64,000 nucleotides of DNA from Panorpa germanica (GCA_963678705.1 OY783204.1:10426759-10490758); one strand, 5' to 3'; positions 26,520-40,325 are shown, counted from the first letter of the stretch. Numbers and translations are program-made. The notes: generated from the sequence alone by a model not told the origin.

Positions 26520-27202
26520 AAACGTGAGGAATAATCTTGACTTTAACCTCTTTAATTGTAATACCTTTATAAATTAAATTATATAAATAGAATAAATTTT
26601 AATTTTAGTAATTGTTTAGTTTTATTTTATTTTTTTTTTACTTTTATATTTTTTAAATAACAAATCAAAGCAAAATAAATGAAATATAAGAATGACGTAT
26701 AATAAAATTCGCATCTAGACAGAAACAAAATGAAAATTATGTCAGTTTTTAGGTTACAGTTACGCGAATATTACTACACTTGCCTTCTTTTCTTCAATAA
26801 AGTAACAACAGACCCGTGTCCCTGCAATACACCTAAATTATGGAAACGTGAGAAATGATCTTGACCTTAAACTCTTTAATTGTAATACATATATAAATTA
26901 AATAATATATGTAATAAAATAATATGGAAAGAATAAATTTTAATTTTAGTAATTATTGAGTTTTATTTTATTTTTTTTTTAATTTTATTTTAAGGATATT
27001 TTAATTGCAAAAATTATTATTTACTAAACAAAGAATATAAATAAAAGTGAAAATTTCGCATAAAAACATAAAAATTATTATATTCCTAAATTGAAAGAGT
27101 ATGTTTACAAATTTTATATTTATCCACTTTATACGTTTATTAATTTTCTATAAGGCACCAAATGTGCTCTCTGAAAATTTATAAGATTTGGAGATTTTTT
27201 GA

Positions 27203-27803
27203 AGATTGGAATGGTAAAAAATATTTTATTATTTATAGTTTTATTCTTTTATTAATTATCGTAATAATGATTGAATTGATTTTTGCAGGCAGTATAGACC
27301 GGAACAATTTATGTATAAATTTAGCTTGGCCGAGAGGGCTTTGTACAACAACGTACAAAGCTCTTGAGCCAAAGCAAATTTACAAAGATTGGCCTATGAT
27401 CGAGATGTAAGTTTATTTGTTCAGTTCATTATTAGAATAACGTAAACAATACTTTTAAAGTGTAATTAGCATAATCGTATAATGTATTAATTTTATGTTT
27501 TAGATATGTTCCATTGAAGTAAATCGTCCGCCTAACTTTAAAAATAAGCTTCGTTGCATGTCCCGCTTAGTAACAAGAAATCTCAAAAACACGGATGATA
27601 TTGACGTAATGATGAAAGCTCTGGCGTTGAAGTTTAAATCGAAAAAATTACATTCAGCTAGAAGCCGTGTTCTGAGGTTCAAAGAGTCATTTTCTGCAAG
27701 AAAGCAGAAAAAGGTTAACACGGAAGTTGAAACTTTAGAATGTGGTCATTTGTGTGCTGTATTATTTGCGGACAAGTGTCCCTGCAATGCACCTACATTA
27801 TGA
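27203..27803 (+). pseudogene. U14: promoterless recombinant unit
   Basis: The spacer runs normally to ataagatttg (27181-27190), then jumps through gagattttttga into the last 11 nt of exon 1 (27203-27213) and its donor. The promoter, leader, ATG and most of exon 1 are missing, a loss of roughly 700 bp. Exon 2 (27289-27406) has TGA at codon 41 (Trp). Exon 3 is 27504-27803 with a TAG acceptor. An 82-residue frame beginning 27162 is an accidental read-through of the junction. Sister units with the same junction are U16, U23 and U24. Confidence 0.9.
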
Positions 27804-28942
27804 AAACGTAAGGAATAATCTTGACTTTAACCTCTTTAATTGTAATACCTTTATAAATTAAATAATATGAAAAGAATAAATTTTAATTTTAGTAATTGTT
27901 GAGTTTTATTTTATTTTTTTTTTAATTTTATATTTTTTAAATAACAAATATAAGCAAAATAAATAAAATATAAGAATGACGTATAATAAAATTTGCATTC
28001 AGACAGAAACAAAATGAAAATTATGTCAGTTTTTAGGTTACAGTTACTCGAATATTACTACACTTGCCTAATTTTCTTCAATAAACTAACAACAGACCCG
28101 TGTCCCTGCAATACACCTAAATTATGGAAACGTGAGGAATGATCTTGACCTTAAACTCTTTAATTGTAATACATATATAAATTAAATAATATATGTAATA
28201 AAATAATATGGAAAGAATAAATTTTAATTTTAGTAATTATTGAGTTTTATTTAATTTTTTTTAAATTTTATTTTAAGGATATTTTAATTGCAAAAATTAT
28301 TATTTACTAAACAAAGAATATAAATAGAAGTGAAAATTTCGCATAAAAACATAAAATTTATCATATTAATAAATTGAAAGTGTATGTTTACAAATTTTAT
28401 ATTTATCCACTTTATACGTTTATTAATTTTCTATAAGGCACCAAATTTGCTTTCTGAAAATTTATAAGATTTAAGTAATGAACCAGATTCACGTTGCGAC
28501 AAATTTTTTTTAACAATGCTATTACTAAAATAATTTGAATTTATAAATTCAATCAATAAATACTAAAGAATAAATGAAATATAATGACAGTTGATGACAA
28601 TTTAATAAATCATCGATAAGGCTTACATTTTTAGTACCACTTGGCGTTAATTTCTTGATGCATAATAGGGAATATGCACATTTTAATATTTATAAAAATT
28701 TAAAGTTGAAGTAGCTTATTGGTTATTGGTTGGAATATAAAGGGTGTGGTCTAAAGATAAGCGCTTCACTATAGTAGGTCGGGGATAGTTTAACTCAGGT
28801 ATGTTATCACTCGACTGTTCTGCTTTCTTTAGAAACAATTTAATATTTAGTTTAGTTCTAGACACGACACGAATAACATCGTATCTCGTAGAATTTATTA
28901 ACTTTTAAAAAAAATTATTTGCAAATCTGACATTTGAGAAAA

Positions 28943-29587
28943 ATGGCTAATTACAATGTGCCTTTACCTAAGCCAAGATTGGAATGGTAAGAAATATTTT
29001 CATATAGAAATATAATTCATAGTTTTATTCTTTTATTTATTATCTTAATAATGATTGAATTGATTTTTGCAGGCAGTATAGACCGGAACAATTTACGTAT
29101 AAATTAAGCTTGGCCGAGAGGGCTTTGTACAACAACGTACAAAGCTCTTGGGCCAAAGCAAATTTACAAAGATTGGCCTATGATCGAGATGTAAGTTTAT
29201 TTATTCAGTTCATTATTAGTATAACGTAAATAATACTTATAAAGTGTAATTAGCATAATTGTATAATGTATTATTTCTATGTTTAAAATATGTTCCATTA
29301 AAGTAAATCGTCCGTTCAACTTTAAAAATAAGCTTCGTTGCATGTCCCGCTTAGTAACAAGAAATCTCAAAAACACGGATGATATTGACGTAATGATGAA
29401 AGCTCTGGCGTTGAAGTTTGAATCGAAAAAATTACATTCAGCTAGAAGCCGTGTTCTGAGGTTCAAAGAGTCATTGTCTGCAAGAAAGCAGGAGAAGATT
29501 AACACGGAAGTTGAAACTTTAGAATGTGGTCATTTGTGTGCTGTATTATATGCGGACAAGTGTCCTTGCAATGCACCTACATTATGA
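28943..29587 (+). pseudogene. U15: array gene copy, second splice acceptor lost
   Basis: Exons 28943-28986, 29073-29190 and 29288-29587. ATG and frame are intact, but the acceptor before exon 3 reads tttaaa instead of tttcag, so the AG is gone. Intron 1 is 86 nt, longer than usual because of a small insertion (catatagaaa near 29000). Met23 is Thr and Lys99 is Glu, as in U22. A cryptic acceptor cannot be excluded, but none keeps the normal exon 3 start. Confidence 0.78.
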
Positions 29588-30270
29588 AAACGTGACGAAT
29601 AATCTTGACTTTAACCTCTTTAATTGTAATACCTTAATAAATTAAATAATATGAAAAAAAAAAATTTTAATTTTAGTAATTGTTGAATTTTATTTTATTT
29701 TTTTTTTTTAATTTTATATTTTTTAAATAACAAATCAAAGCAAAATAAATGAAATATACGAATGACGTATAATAAAATTCGCATTCAGACAGAAACAAAA
29801 TGAAAATTATGTCAGTTTTTAGGTTACAGTTACTCGAATATTACTACACTTGCCTTCTTTTCTTCAATAAACTAACAACAGACCTGTGTCCCTGCAATAC
29901 ACCTAAATTATGGAAACGTGAGGTATGATCTTGACCTAAAACTTTTTAATTGTAATACATATATAAATTAAATAATATATGTAATAAAATAATATGGAAA
30001 GAATAAATTTTAATTTTAGAAATTATTGAGTTTTATTTTATTTTTTTTAAATTTTATTTTAAGGATATTTTAATTGCAAAAATTATTATTTACTAAACAA
30101 AGAATATAAATAGAAGTGAAAATTTCGCATAAAAACATAAAAATTATTATATTCCTAAATTGAAACAGTATGTTTACAAATTTTATATTTATCCACTTTA
30201 TACGTTTATTAATTTTCTATAAGGCACCAAATGTGCTCTCTGAAAATTTATAAGATTTGGAGATTTTTTA

Positions 30271-30872
30271 AAGATTGGAATGGTAAAAAATATTTTATTA
30301 TTTATAGTTTTATTCTTTTATTAATTATCGTAATAATGATTGAATTGATTTTTGCAGGCAGTATAGACCGGAACAATTTATGTATAAATTAGGCTTGGCC
30401 GAGAGGGCTTTGTACAACAACGTACAAAGCTCTTGAGCCAAAGCAAATTTACAAAGATTGGCCTATGATCGAGATGTAAGTTCATTTGTTCAGTTCATTA
30501 TTAGAATAACGTAAACAATACTTTTAAAGTGTAATTAGCATAATCGTATAATGTATTAATTTTATGTTTTAGATATGTTCCATTGAAGTAAATCGTTCGC
30601 CTAACTTTATAAAAAAGCTTCGTTGCATGTCCCGCTTAGTAACACGAAATCTCAAAAACACGAATGATATTGACGTAATGATGAAAGCTCTGGCGTTGAA
30701 GTTTAAATCGAAAAAATTACATTCAGCTAGAAGCCGTGTTCTGAGGTTCAAAGAGTCATTGTCTGCAAGAAAGCAGGAAAAGATTAACACGGAAGTTGAA
30801 ACTTTAGAATGTGGTCATTTGTGTGCTGTATTATTTGCGGACAAGTGTCCCTGCAATGCACCTACATTATGA
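30271..30872 (+). pseudogene. U16: promoterless recombinant unit
   Basis: Same structure as U14: the spacer joins directly to the last nucleotides of exon 1 (ending 30282). Exon 2 is 30358-30475 with TGA at codon 41, exon 3 30573-30872 with a TAG acceptor. The junction is agatttttta rather than U14's agattttttg, a single-base difference. U14 and U16 alternate with promoter-bearing U15 and U17, so a two-unit block appears to have been copied as one piece. Confidence 0.9.
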
Positions 30873-32013
30873 AAACGTGAGGAATAATCTTGACTTTACC
30901 CTCTTTATTTGTAATACCTTTATAAATTAAATAATATGAAAAGAATAAATTTTAATTTTAGTAATTGTTGAGTTTTATTTTATTTTTTTTTTTTAATTTT
31001 ATATTTTTTAAATAACAAATCAAAACAAAATAAATAAAATATAAGAATGACGTATAATAAAATTCGCATTCAGACAGAAACAAAATGAAAATTATGTCAG
31101 TTTTTAGGTTACAGTTACTCGAATATTACTACACTTGCCTTCTTTTCTTCAATAAACTAACAACAGACCCGTGTTCCTGCAATACACCTAAATTATGGAA
31201 ACGTGAGGAATGATCTTGACCTTAAACTCTTCAATTGTAATACATATATAAATTAAATAATATATGTAATAAAATAATATGGAAAGAATAAATTTTAATT
31301 TTAGTAATTATTGAGTTTAATTTTATTTTTTTTAAATTTTATTTAAAGGATATTTTAATTGCAAAAATTATTATTTACTAAACAAAGAATATAAATAGAA
31401 GTGAAAATTTCGCATAAAAACATAAAATTTATCATATTCCTAAATTGAAAGAGTATGTTTACAAATTTTATATTTATCCACTTTATACGTTTATTAATTT
31501 TCTATAAGGCACCAAACGTGCTCTCTGAAAATTTATAAGATTTGAGTAATGAACCAGATTCACGTTGCAACAAATTTTTTTTAACAAAGCTATTACTAAA
31601 ATAATTAGAATTTATAAATTCAATCAATAAATACTAAAGAATAAATGAAATATAATGACAGTTGATGACAATTTAATAAATCATCGATAAGGCTTACATT
31701 TTTAGTACCACTTGGCGTTAATTTCTTGATGCATAATAGGGAATATGCACATTTTAATATTTATAAAAATTTAAAGTTGAAGTAGCTTATTGGTTATTGG
31801 TTGGAATATAAAGGGTGTGGTCTAAAGATAAGCGCTTCACTATAGTAGGTCGGGGATAGTTTAACTCAGGTATGTTATCACTCGACTGTTCTGCTTTCTT
31901 TAGAAACAATTTAATATTTAGTTTAGTCCTAGACACGACACGAATAACATCGTATCTCGTAGAATTTATTAACTTTTAAAAAAAATTATTTGCAAATCTG
32001 ACATTTGAGGAAA

Positions 32014-32640
32014 ATGGCTAATTACAATGTGCCTTTACCTAAGCCAAGATTGGAATGGTAAAAAATTATTTATTATTCATAGTTTTATTCTTTTATTTAT
32101 TATCTCAATAATGATTGAATTGATTTTTGTATAGACCGGAACAATTTACGCATAAATTAAGCTTGGCCGAGAGGGCTTTGTACAACAACGTACAAAGCTC
32201 TTGGGCCAAAGCAAAATTACAAAGATTGGCCTATGATCGAGATGTTAGTTTATTTATTCAGTTCATTATTAGTATAACGTAAACAATACTTATAAAGTGT
32301 AATTAGCATAATTGTATAATGTAATAATTCTATGTTTAAGATATGTTCCATTGACGTAAATCGTCCGCCCAACTTTAAAAATAAGCTTCGTTGCATATCC
32401 CGCTTAGTAACAAGAAATCTCAAAAACACGGATAATATTGACGTAATGATGAAAGCTCTGGCGTTGAAGTTTAAATCGAAAAAATTACATTCAGCTAAAA
32501 GCCGTGTTCTGAGGTTCAAAGAGCCATTGTCTGCAAGAAAGCAGGAGAAGATTAACACGGAAGTTGAAACTTTAGAATGTGGTCATTTGTGTGCTGTATT
32601 ATATGCGGACAAGTGTCCTTGCAATGCACCTACATTATGA
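32014..32640 (+). pseudogene. U17: array gene copy, exon 2 acceptor deleted
   Basis: Exon 1 is 32014-32057 and exon 3 32341-32640, both open. Seven bases (caggcag) spanning the intron 1 acceptor and the first four bases of exon 2 are missing, so exon 2 begins as tatagaccgg at 32130 and ends at 32243. The nearest AG (tatag/accgg) would join to exon 1 as TG-A, making an immediate TGA. The second donor is gttagt. The same deletion is in U18. Confidence 0.87.
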
Positions 32641-33781
32641 AAACGTGAGGAATAATCTTGACTTTAACCTCTTTAATTGTAATACCTTTATAAATTAAAT
32701 AATATGAAAAGAATAAATTTTAATTTTAGTAATTGTTGAGTTTTATTTTATTTTTTTTTTTTAATTTTATATTTTTTAAATAACAAATCAAAGCAAAATA
32801 AATGAAATATACGAATGACGTATAATAAAATTCGCATTCGGACAGAAACAAAATGAAAATTATGTCAGTTTTTAGGTTACAGTTCCTTGAATATTACTAC
32901 ACTTGCCTTCTTTTCTTCAATAAACTAACAACAGACCCGTGTCCCTGCAATACACCTAAATTATGGAAACGTGAGGAATGATCTTGACCTTAAACTCTTT
33001 AATTGTAATACATATATAAATTAAATAATATATGTAATAAAATAATATGGAAAGAATAAATTTTAATTTTAGTAATTATTGAGTTTTATTTTATTTTTTT
33101 TAAATTTTATTTTAAGGATATTTTTATTGCAAAAATTATTATTTACTAAACAAAGAATATAAATAGAAGTGAAAATTTCGCATAAAAACATAAAATTTAT
33201 CATATTCCTAAATTGAAAGAGTATGTTTACAAATTTTATATTTATCCACTTTATACGTTTATTAATTTTCTATAAGGCACCAAACGTGCTCTCTGAAAAT
33301 TTATAAGATTTGAGTAATAAACCAGATTCACGTTGCAACAAATTTTTTTTAACAAAGCTATTACTAAAATAATTAGAATTTATAAATTCAATCAATAAAT
33401 GCTAAAGAATAAATGAAATATAATGACAGTTGATGACAATTTAATAAATCATCGATAAGGCTTACATTTTTAGTACCACTTTGCGTTAATTTTTTGATGC
33501 ATAACAGGGAATATGCACATTTTAATATTTATAAAAATTTAAAGTTAAAGTAGCTTATTGGTTATTGGTTGGAATATAAGGGGTGTGGTCTAAAGATAAG
33601 CGCTTCACTATAGTAGGTCGGGGATAGTTTAACTCAGGTATGTTATCACTCGACTGTTCTGCTTTCTTTAGAAACAATTTAATATTTAGTTTAGTCCTAG
33701 ACACGACACGAATAACATCGTATCTCGTAGAATTTATTAACTTTTAAAAAAAAATATTTGCAAATCTGACATTTGAGGAAA

Positions 33782-34408
33782 ATGGCTAATTACAATGTGC
33801 CTTTACCTAAGCCAAGATTGGAATGGTAAAAAATTATTTATTATTTATAGTTTTATTCTTTTATTTATTATCTTAATAATGATTGAATTGATTTTTGTAT
33901 AGACCGGAACAATTTACGTATAAATTAAGCTTGGCCGAGAGGGCTTTGTACAACAACGTACAAAGCTCTTGGGCTAAAGCAAAATTACAAAGATTGGCCT
34001 ATGATCGAGATGTAAGTTTATTTATTCAGTTCATTATTAGTATAACGTAAACAATACTTATAAAGTGTAATTAGCATAATTGTATAATGTAATAATTCTA
34101 TGTTTAAGATATGTTCCATTGAAGTAAATCGTCCGCCCAACTTTAAAAATAAGCTTCGTTGCATATCCCGCTTAGTAACAAGAAATCTTAAAAACACGGA
34201 TAATATTGACGTAATGATGAAAGCTGTGGCGTTGAAGTTTAAATCGAAAAAATTACATTCAGCTAAAAGCCGTGTTCTGAGGTTCAAAGAGCCATTGTCT
34301 GCAAGAAAGCAGGAGAAGATTAACACGGAAGTTGAAACTTTAGAATGTGGTCATTTGTGTGCTGTATTATATGCGGACAAGTGTCCTTGCAATGCACCTA
34401 CATTATGA
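33782..34408 (+). pseudogene. U18: array gene copy, exon 2 acceptor deleted
   Basis: Exon 1 33782-33825, exon 2 remnant 33898-34011, exon 3 34109-34408. It carries the same 7-bp acceptor deletion as U17 and the same Met23 to Thr, Met73 to Ile, Arg107 to Lys and Ser116 to Pro changes. The two units are adjacent duplicates, differing at few positions (for example Ala94 to Val and Ala108-region bases). Confidence 0.86.
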
Positions 34409-36616
34409 AAACGTGAGGAATAATCTTGACTTTAACCTCTTTAATTGTAATACCTTTATAAATTAAATAATATGAAAAGAATAAATTTTAATTTTAGAAA
34501 TTGTTGAGTTTTATTTTATTTTTTTTTTTTAATTTTATATTTTTTAAATAACAAATCAAAGCAAAATAATTGAAATATAAGAATGACGTATAATAAAATT
34601 CGCATTCAGACAGAAACAAAATGAAAATTATGTCAGTTTTTAGGTTACAGTTACTCGAATATTACTACACTTGCCTTCTTTTCTTCAATAAACTAACAAC
34701 AGACCCGTGTCCCTGCAATACACCTAAATTATGGAAACGTGAGGAATGATCTTGACCTTAAACTCTTTAATTGTAATACATATATAAATTAAATAATATA
34801 TGTAATAAAATAATATGGAAAGAATAAATTTTAGTTTTAGTAATTATTGAGTTTTATTTTTTTTTTTTTAAATTTTATTTTAAGGATATTTTAATTGCAA
34901 AAATTATTATTTACTAAACAAAGAATATAAACAGAAGTGAAAATTTCGCATAAAAACATAAAATTTATCATATTCCTAAATTGAAAGAGTATGTTTACAA
35001 ATTTTATATTTATCCACTTTATACGTTTATTAATTTTCTATAAGGCACCAAATGTGCTCTCTTAAAATTTATAAGATTTGAGTAATGAACCAGATTCACG
35101 TTGCAACAAATTTTTTTTAACAAAGCTATTACTAAAATAATTAGAATTTATAAATTCAATCAATAAATACTAAAGAATAAATGAAATATAATGACAGTTG
35201 ATGACAATTTAATAAATCATCGATAAGGCTTACATTTTTAGTACCACTTGGCGTTAATTTCTTGATGCATAACAGGGAATATGCACATTTTAATATTTAT
35301 AAAAATTTAAAGTTGAAGTAGCTTATTAATTATTGGTTGGAATATAAGGGGTGTGGTCTAAAGATAAGCGCTTCACTATAGTAGGTCGGGGATAGTTTAA
35401 CTCAGGTATGTTATCACTCGACTGTTCTGCTTTCTTTAGAAACAATTTAATATTTAGTTTAGTCCTAGACACGACACGAATAACATCGTATCTCGTAGAA
35501 TTTATTAACTTTTAAAAAAAATTATTTGCAAATCTGACATTTGAGGAAAATGGCTAATTACAATGTGCCTTTACCTAAGCCAAGATTGGAATGGTAAGAA
35601 ATATTTTATTATTTATAGTTTTATTCTTTTATTTTTTATCGTAATAATGATTGAATTGATTTTTGCAGGCAGTATAGACCGGAACAATTTATGTTTAAAT
35701 TAAGCTTGGCCGAGAGGGCTTTGTACAACAACGTACAAAGCTCTTAGGCCAAAGCAAATTTACAAAGATTGGCCTATGATCGAGATGAAAGTTCATTTGT
35801 TCAGTTCATTATTAGTATAACGTAAACAATACTTTTAAAGTGTAATTAGCATCATATATTATAATGTGCCAGGTGTATATTTATATTCTTATTATCTTAT
35901 ATGTTTATATGTTTGGTTCAAATTTTGTATGGCATCTCAAAAACGGCTCCAGGGAAGTTTTTGAAAATTGCCTATTTCGTAGAGAAAAAAATTCTAAGAC
36001 TTTTGGCGTCCCCAGATTTTTCCCTGAATTTCCTGGAAACCCGTTATTTTGAAAAAACTGAAAAAAAAGTGAGCCCTTTTTTGCTGTATTACTTTTAAGT
36101 CGTAAAAGATAGAAAGTTGAAATTTTGCATGTGTATTAAGCTATTTAAGGCTGATATTTTTAAAAAATTTAAAATTCAAAAATTGAAAAAGGGGGGGTTA
36201 AAGAAATTCGGGGGCCCGGTAGGAAACTTTGGAGAAAGTTCATATTCTGAATTCTAGAATAATTAAGTATATTATTAATGAAAAAAAATTCAAAATTTCA
36301 AAATTTTATTTGGGGGCAGTATTTTCCGAGAGTAAAAATTGTGCTAGAAAGTTGAAATTTTGTATATAGGCTAACCTTGGTAACTTATTTACGAATCGAA
36401 AAAAAAAATCCCAAATTTTGAAAAAAAGTTGGTCAAATAACGCATAAATTGAAAATATTTTTTATTTTGATAAAAAAATAATTTTTTTTTAGTCAATTTA
36501 TATGTGTGTATATGTGTGCGAGTTTATTTATTATTTCAATTTAAAAATAGAACAGTGAAATATGAAATTTAATTACGAATTATTTTATTGGATTCAAATG
36601 ATACACGCCAAAAAGA

Positions 36617-36640
36617 CGTCGCATTGCGACGGGGGTAAAC
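36617..36640 (+). other. Internal Helitron-like 3' hairpin, monomer 1
   Basis: CGTCGC and GCGACG pair around ATT, followed by ggggtaaac and then TC of monomer 2. The terminal CTAG is absent, so this stop signal appears bypassed or decayed. Confidence 0.8.
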
Positions 36641-37457
36641 TCAAGTATATTATAATGTCCTAAGTGTATATTTATATTCTTATATGTTTATCCTATATTA
36701 TAATGTTCCAACTGTTTGAATCTATTCTTAAATGTTTATATGTTTGGTACTGAATTTTGTATGGCAGCGCGAAAACGGCTTCAGGGAAGTTTTTGAAAAT
36801 TGCCTATTTCGTAGAGAAAAAAATTCTAAGACTTTTGGCGTCCCCGAATTTTTTCCTGAATTTCCTGGAAACGCGTAATTTTGGAAAAACCGGAAAAAAA
36901 GTGATCCCTTTTTTGCTGTATTACTTTCAAGTCGTAAAAGATAGAAAGTTGAAATTTTGCATGTGTATTTAGCAATTTAATGCTGACATTTCTGAAAAAT
37001 TAGAATTTCAAAAATAAAAAAAGGGGGGGTTGAAGAAATTCGGGGGCCCGGTAGGGAACTTTGGAGAAAGTTCATATTTTGGATTGTAGAATAATTAAGT
37101 ATATTATTAAAAAAAAAAAATTCAAAATTTTAAAATTTTATTTGGGGGCACGGGGGCAGTATTTTCCGAGAGTAAAAATTGTGCTAGAAAGTTGAAATTT
37201 TGTATATAGGCTAACCTTGGTAACTTATTTACGAATCGAAAAAAAAAATCCCATATTTTGAAAAAAAATTAGTCAAATAACGCATAAATTAAAAATATTT
37301 TTTATTTTGATAAAAAAATAATATTTTTTTAAGTCAATTTATATGTGTGTATATGTGCGCGAGTTTATTTATTATTTCAATTTAAAAATAACACAGTTAA
37401 ATATGAAATTTAATTACGAATTATTTTATTGAATTCAAATGATACACGCCAAAAAGA

Positions 37458-37481
37458 CGTCGCATTGCGACGGGGGTAAAC
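37458..37481 (+). other. Internal Helitron-like 3' hairpin, monomer 2
   Basis: Same structure as in monomer 1 (CGTCGC-att-GCGACG, then ggggtaaac) leading straight into the TC start of monomer 3, with no CTAG. Confidence 0.8.
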
Positions 37482-39691
37482 TCAAGTATATTATAATGTC
37501 CCAAGTGTATATTTATATTCTTATATGTTTATGTGTTTATATGTTTGGTTCGAATTTTGTATGGCATCTCAAAAACGGCTCCAGGGAAGTTTTTAAAAAT
37601 TTCCTATTTCGTAGAGAAAAAAATTCTAAGACTTTTTAAGAATTCTAAGAAACCCGTAATTTTGGAAAAACTGGAAAAAAGTGATCCCTTCTTTGCTGTA
37701 TTACTTTTAATTCGTATATGATAGAAAGTTGAAATTTTGCATGTGTATTAAAGTATTCAATGCTGACATTTCTCAAAAATTAGAAATTCAAAAATTGAAA
37801 AAGGGGGGGTTAAAGAAATTCGGGGGCCCGGTAGGGAACTTTGGAGAAAATTCATTTTCTGGATTCTAGAATAATTAAGTATATTATTAAAAAAAAAATC
37901 AAAATTTTAAAATTTTAATGGGGGGCACAAGGGCAGTATTTGCCGAGAGTAAAAATTGTGCTAGAAAGTTGAAATTTTTTATATAGGCTAACCTTGGCAA
38001 CTTATTTACGAATCAAAAAGAAAATCCCAAATTTTGAAAAAAAGTTGTTCAAATATTGCATAAATTCAAAATATTTTCTATTTTGATATAAAAATTGTAT
38101 TTTCTTAGTCAGTTTGTATGAAAAATTAATTGTTATTAAATGTTAAATCAATATAGGACGAGTTTATTTATTATTTTAATTTAAAAATTAAATTTTGACT
38201 TGAAATTTAAGCCACTCACAAAAAACAAACGTCGCTTGCGACGGGGGTAAAAGCTAGTAATCGTATAATGTATTAATTCTATGTTTCAGATATGTTCCAT
38301 TGAAGTAAATTGTCTGCCTAACTTTGAAAATAAGCTTCGTTGCATGTCCCGCTTAGTAACAAGAAATCTCAAAAACACGGATGATATTGACGTAATGATG
38401 AAAGCTCTGGCGTTGAAGTTTAAATCGAAAAAATTACATTCAGCTAGAATAGGCCAATCATTGTCTGCAAGAAAGCAGAAAAAGATTAACACGGAAGTTG
38501 AAACTTTAGAATGTGGTCATTTGTGTGCTGTATTATATGCGGACAAGTGTCCCTGCAATGCACCTACATTATGAAAACGTGAGGAATAATCTTGACTTTA
38601 ACCTCTTTAATTGTAAAACCTTTATAAATTAAATAATATAAAAAAAAAAAAAAATTTAATTTTAGTAATTGTTGAGTTTTATTTTATTTTTTTTTTTTAA
38701 TTTTATATTTTTTAAATAACAAATCAAAGCAAAATAATTGAAATATAAGAATGACGTATAATAAAATTCGCATTCAGACAGAAACAAAATGAAAATTATG
38801 TCAGTTTTTAGGTTACAGTTACTCGAATATTACTACACTTGCCTTCTTTTCTTCAATAAACTAACAACAGACCCGTGTCCCTGCAATACACCTAAATTAT
38901 GGAAACGTGAGGAATGATCTTGACCTTAAACTCTTTAATTGTAATACATATATAAATTAAATAATATATGTAATAAAATAATATGGAAAAAATAAATTTT
39001 AATTTTAGTAATTATTGAGTTTTATTTTATTTTTTTAAAATTTTATTTTAAGGATATTTTAATTGCAAAAATTATTATTTACTAAACAAAGAATATAAAT
39101 AGAAGTGAAAATTTCGCATAAAAACATAAAATTTATCATATTCCTAAATTGAAAGAGTATGTTTACAAATTTTATATTTATATAATTCACCAAATGTGCT
39201 CTCTGAAAATTTATAAGATTTGAGTAATGAACCAGATTCACGTTGCAACAAATTTTTTTTAACAATGCTATTACTAAAATAATTTGAATTTATAAATTCA
39301 ATCAATAAATACTAAAGATTAAATGAAATATAATGAGAGTTGATGACAATTTAATAAATCATCGATAAGGCTTACATTTTTAGTACCACTTGGCGTTAAT
39401 TTCTTGATGCATAATAGGGAATATGCACATTTTAATATTTATAAAAACTTAAAGTTGAAGTAGCTTATTGGTTATTAGTTGGAATATAAGGGGTGTGGTC
39501 TAAAGATAAGAGCTTTACTATAGTAGGTCGGGGATAGTTTAACTCAGGTATGTTATCACTCGACTGTTCTGCTTTCTTTAGAAACAATTTAATATTTAGT
39601 TTAGTCCTAGACACGACACGAATAACATCGTATCTCGTAGAATTTATTAACTTTCAAAAAAAATTATTTGCAAATCTGACATTTGAGGAAA

Positions 39692-40325
39692 ATGGCTAAT
39701 TACAATGTGCCTTTACCTAAGCCAAGATTGGAATGGTAAGAAATATTTTATTATTTAAAGTTTTATTCTTTTATTTATTATCTTAATAATGATTGAATTG
39801 ATTTTTGCAGGCAGTATAGACCGGAACAATTTATGTATAAATTAAGCTTGGCCGAGAGGGCTTTGTACAACAACGTACAAAGCTCTTGGGTTAAAGCAAA
39901 TTTACAAAGATTAACCTATGATTGAGATGTAAGTTCATTTGTTCAGTTCATTATTAGTATAACGTAAACAATACTTTTTAAGTGTAATTAGCATAATCGT
40001 ATAATGTATTAATTCTATGTTTCAGATATGTTCCATTGAAGTAAATCGTCCGCCCAACTTTAAAAATAAGCTTCGTTGCATGTCCCGCTTAGTAACAAGA
40101 AATCTTAAAAACACGGATGATATTGACGTAACGATGAAAGCTCTGGCGTTGAAGTTTAAATCGAAAAATATACATTCAGCTAGAAGACGTGTTCTAAGGT
40201 TCAAAGAGTCATTGTCTGCAAGAGAGGAGAAAAAGATCAACACAGAAGTTGAAACTTTAGAATGTGGTCATTTGTGTTTTGTATTATATGCGGACAAGTG
40301 TCCCTGCAATGCACCAACATTATGA
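39692..40325 (+). pseudogene. U20: array gene copy, nonsense at codon 53
   Basis: Exons at 39692-39735, 39811-39928 and 40026-40325 with normal splice borders. Codon 53 is TGA (Arg CGA). Other changes: Ala42 to Val, Ala50 to Thr, Met90 to Thr, Lys102-region to Asn-Ile, and Ala139 to Phe within the cysteine cluster. It is the most diverged full-length copy, consistent with age. Confidence 0.86.

Larger units (their letters stand above)
35852..38258 (+). mobile_element. Non-autonomous Helitron made of three tandem monomers, 2407 bp
   Basis: The element begins TC at 35852 after an A and ends CTAG at 38255-38258 before a T. Joining 35851 to 38259 gives attagcataatcg, exactly the intron 2 sequence of other units, so the ends are certain. 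A hairpin CGTCGC-tt-GCGACG (38231-38244) precedes the CTAG end. Three homologous monomers are present: 35852-36640, 36641-37481 and 37482-38258. The first two end in the same hairpin but without CTAG and run directly into the next monomer's TC start. No protein-coding capacity is visible; small frames here are chance. Confidence 0.93.
35550..38574 (+). pseudogene. U19: array gene copy split by a Helitron in intron 2
   Basis: Exon 1 35550-35593, exon 2 35669-35786, exon 3 38290-38574. Codon 41 (Trp) is TAG, the second donor is gaaagt with the GT lost, and exon 3 lacks 15 nt (codons for about five residues before the Ser-Leu-Ser-Ala motif). The 2407-bp trimeric Helitron lies in intron 2. Which change came first cannot be told from this copy. 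Confidence 0.9.

Noticed and set aside
35864-37721. Small frames in the trimeric Helitron (MCQVYIYI..., MFICLV...)
   Set aside because: Overlapping in different frames, not kept between monomers and ending at chance stops; no protein motif.
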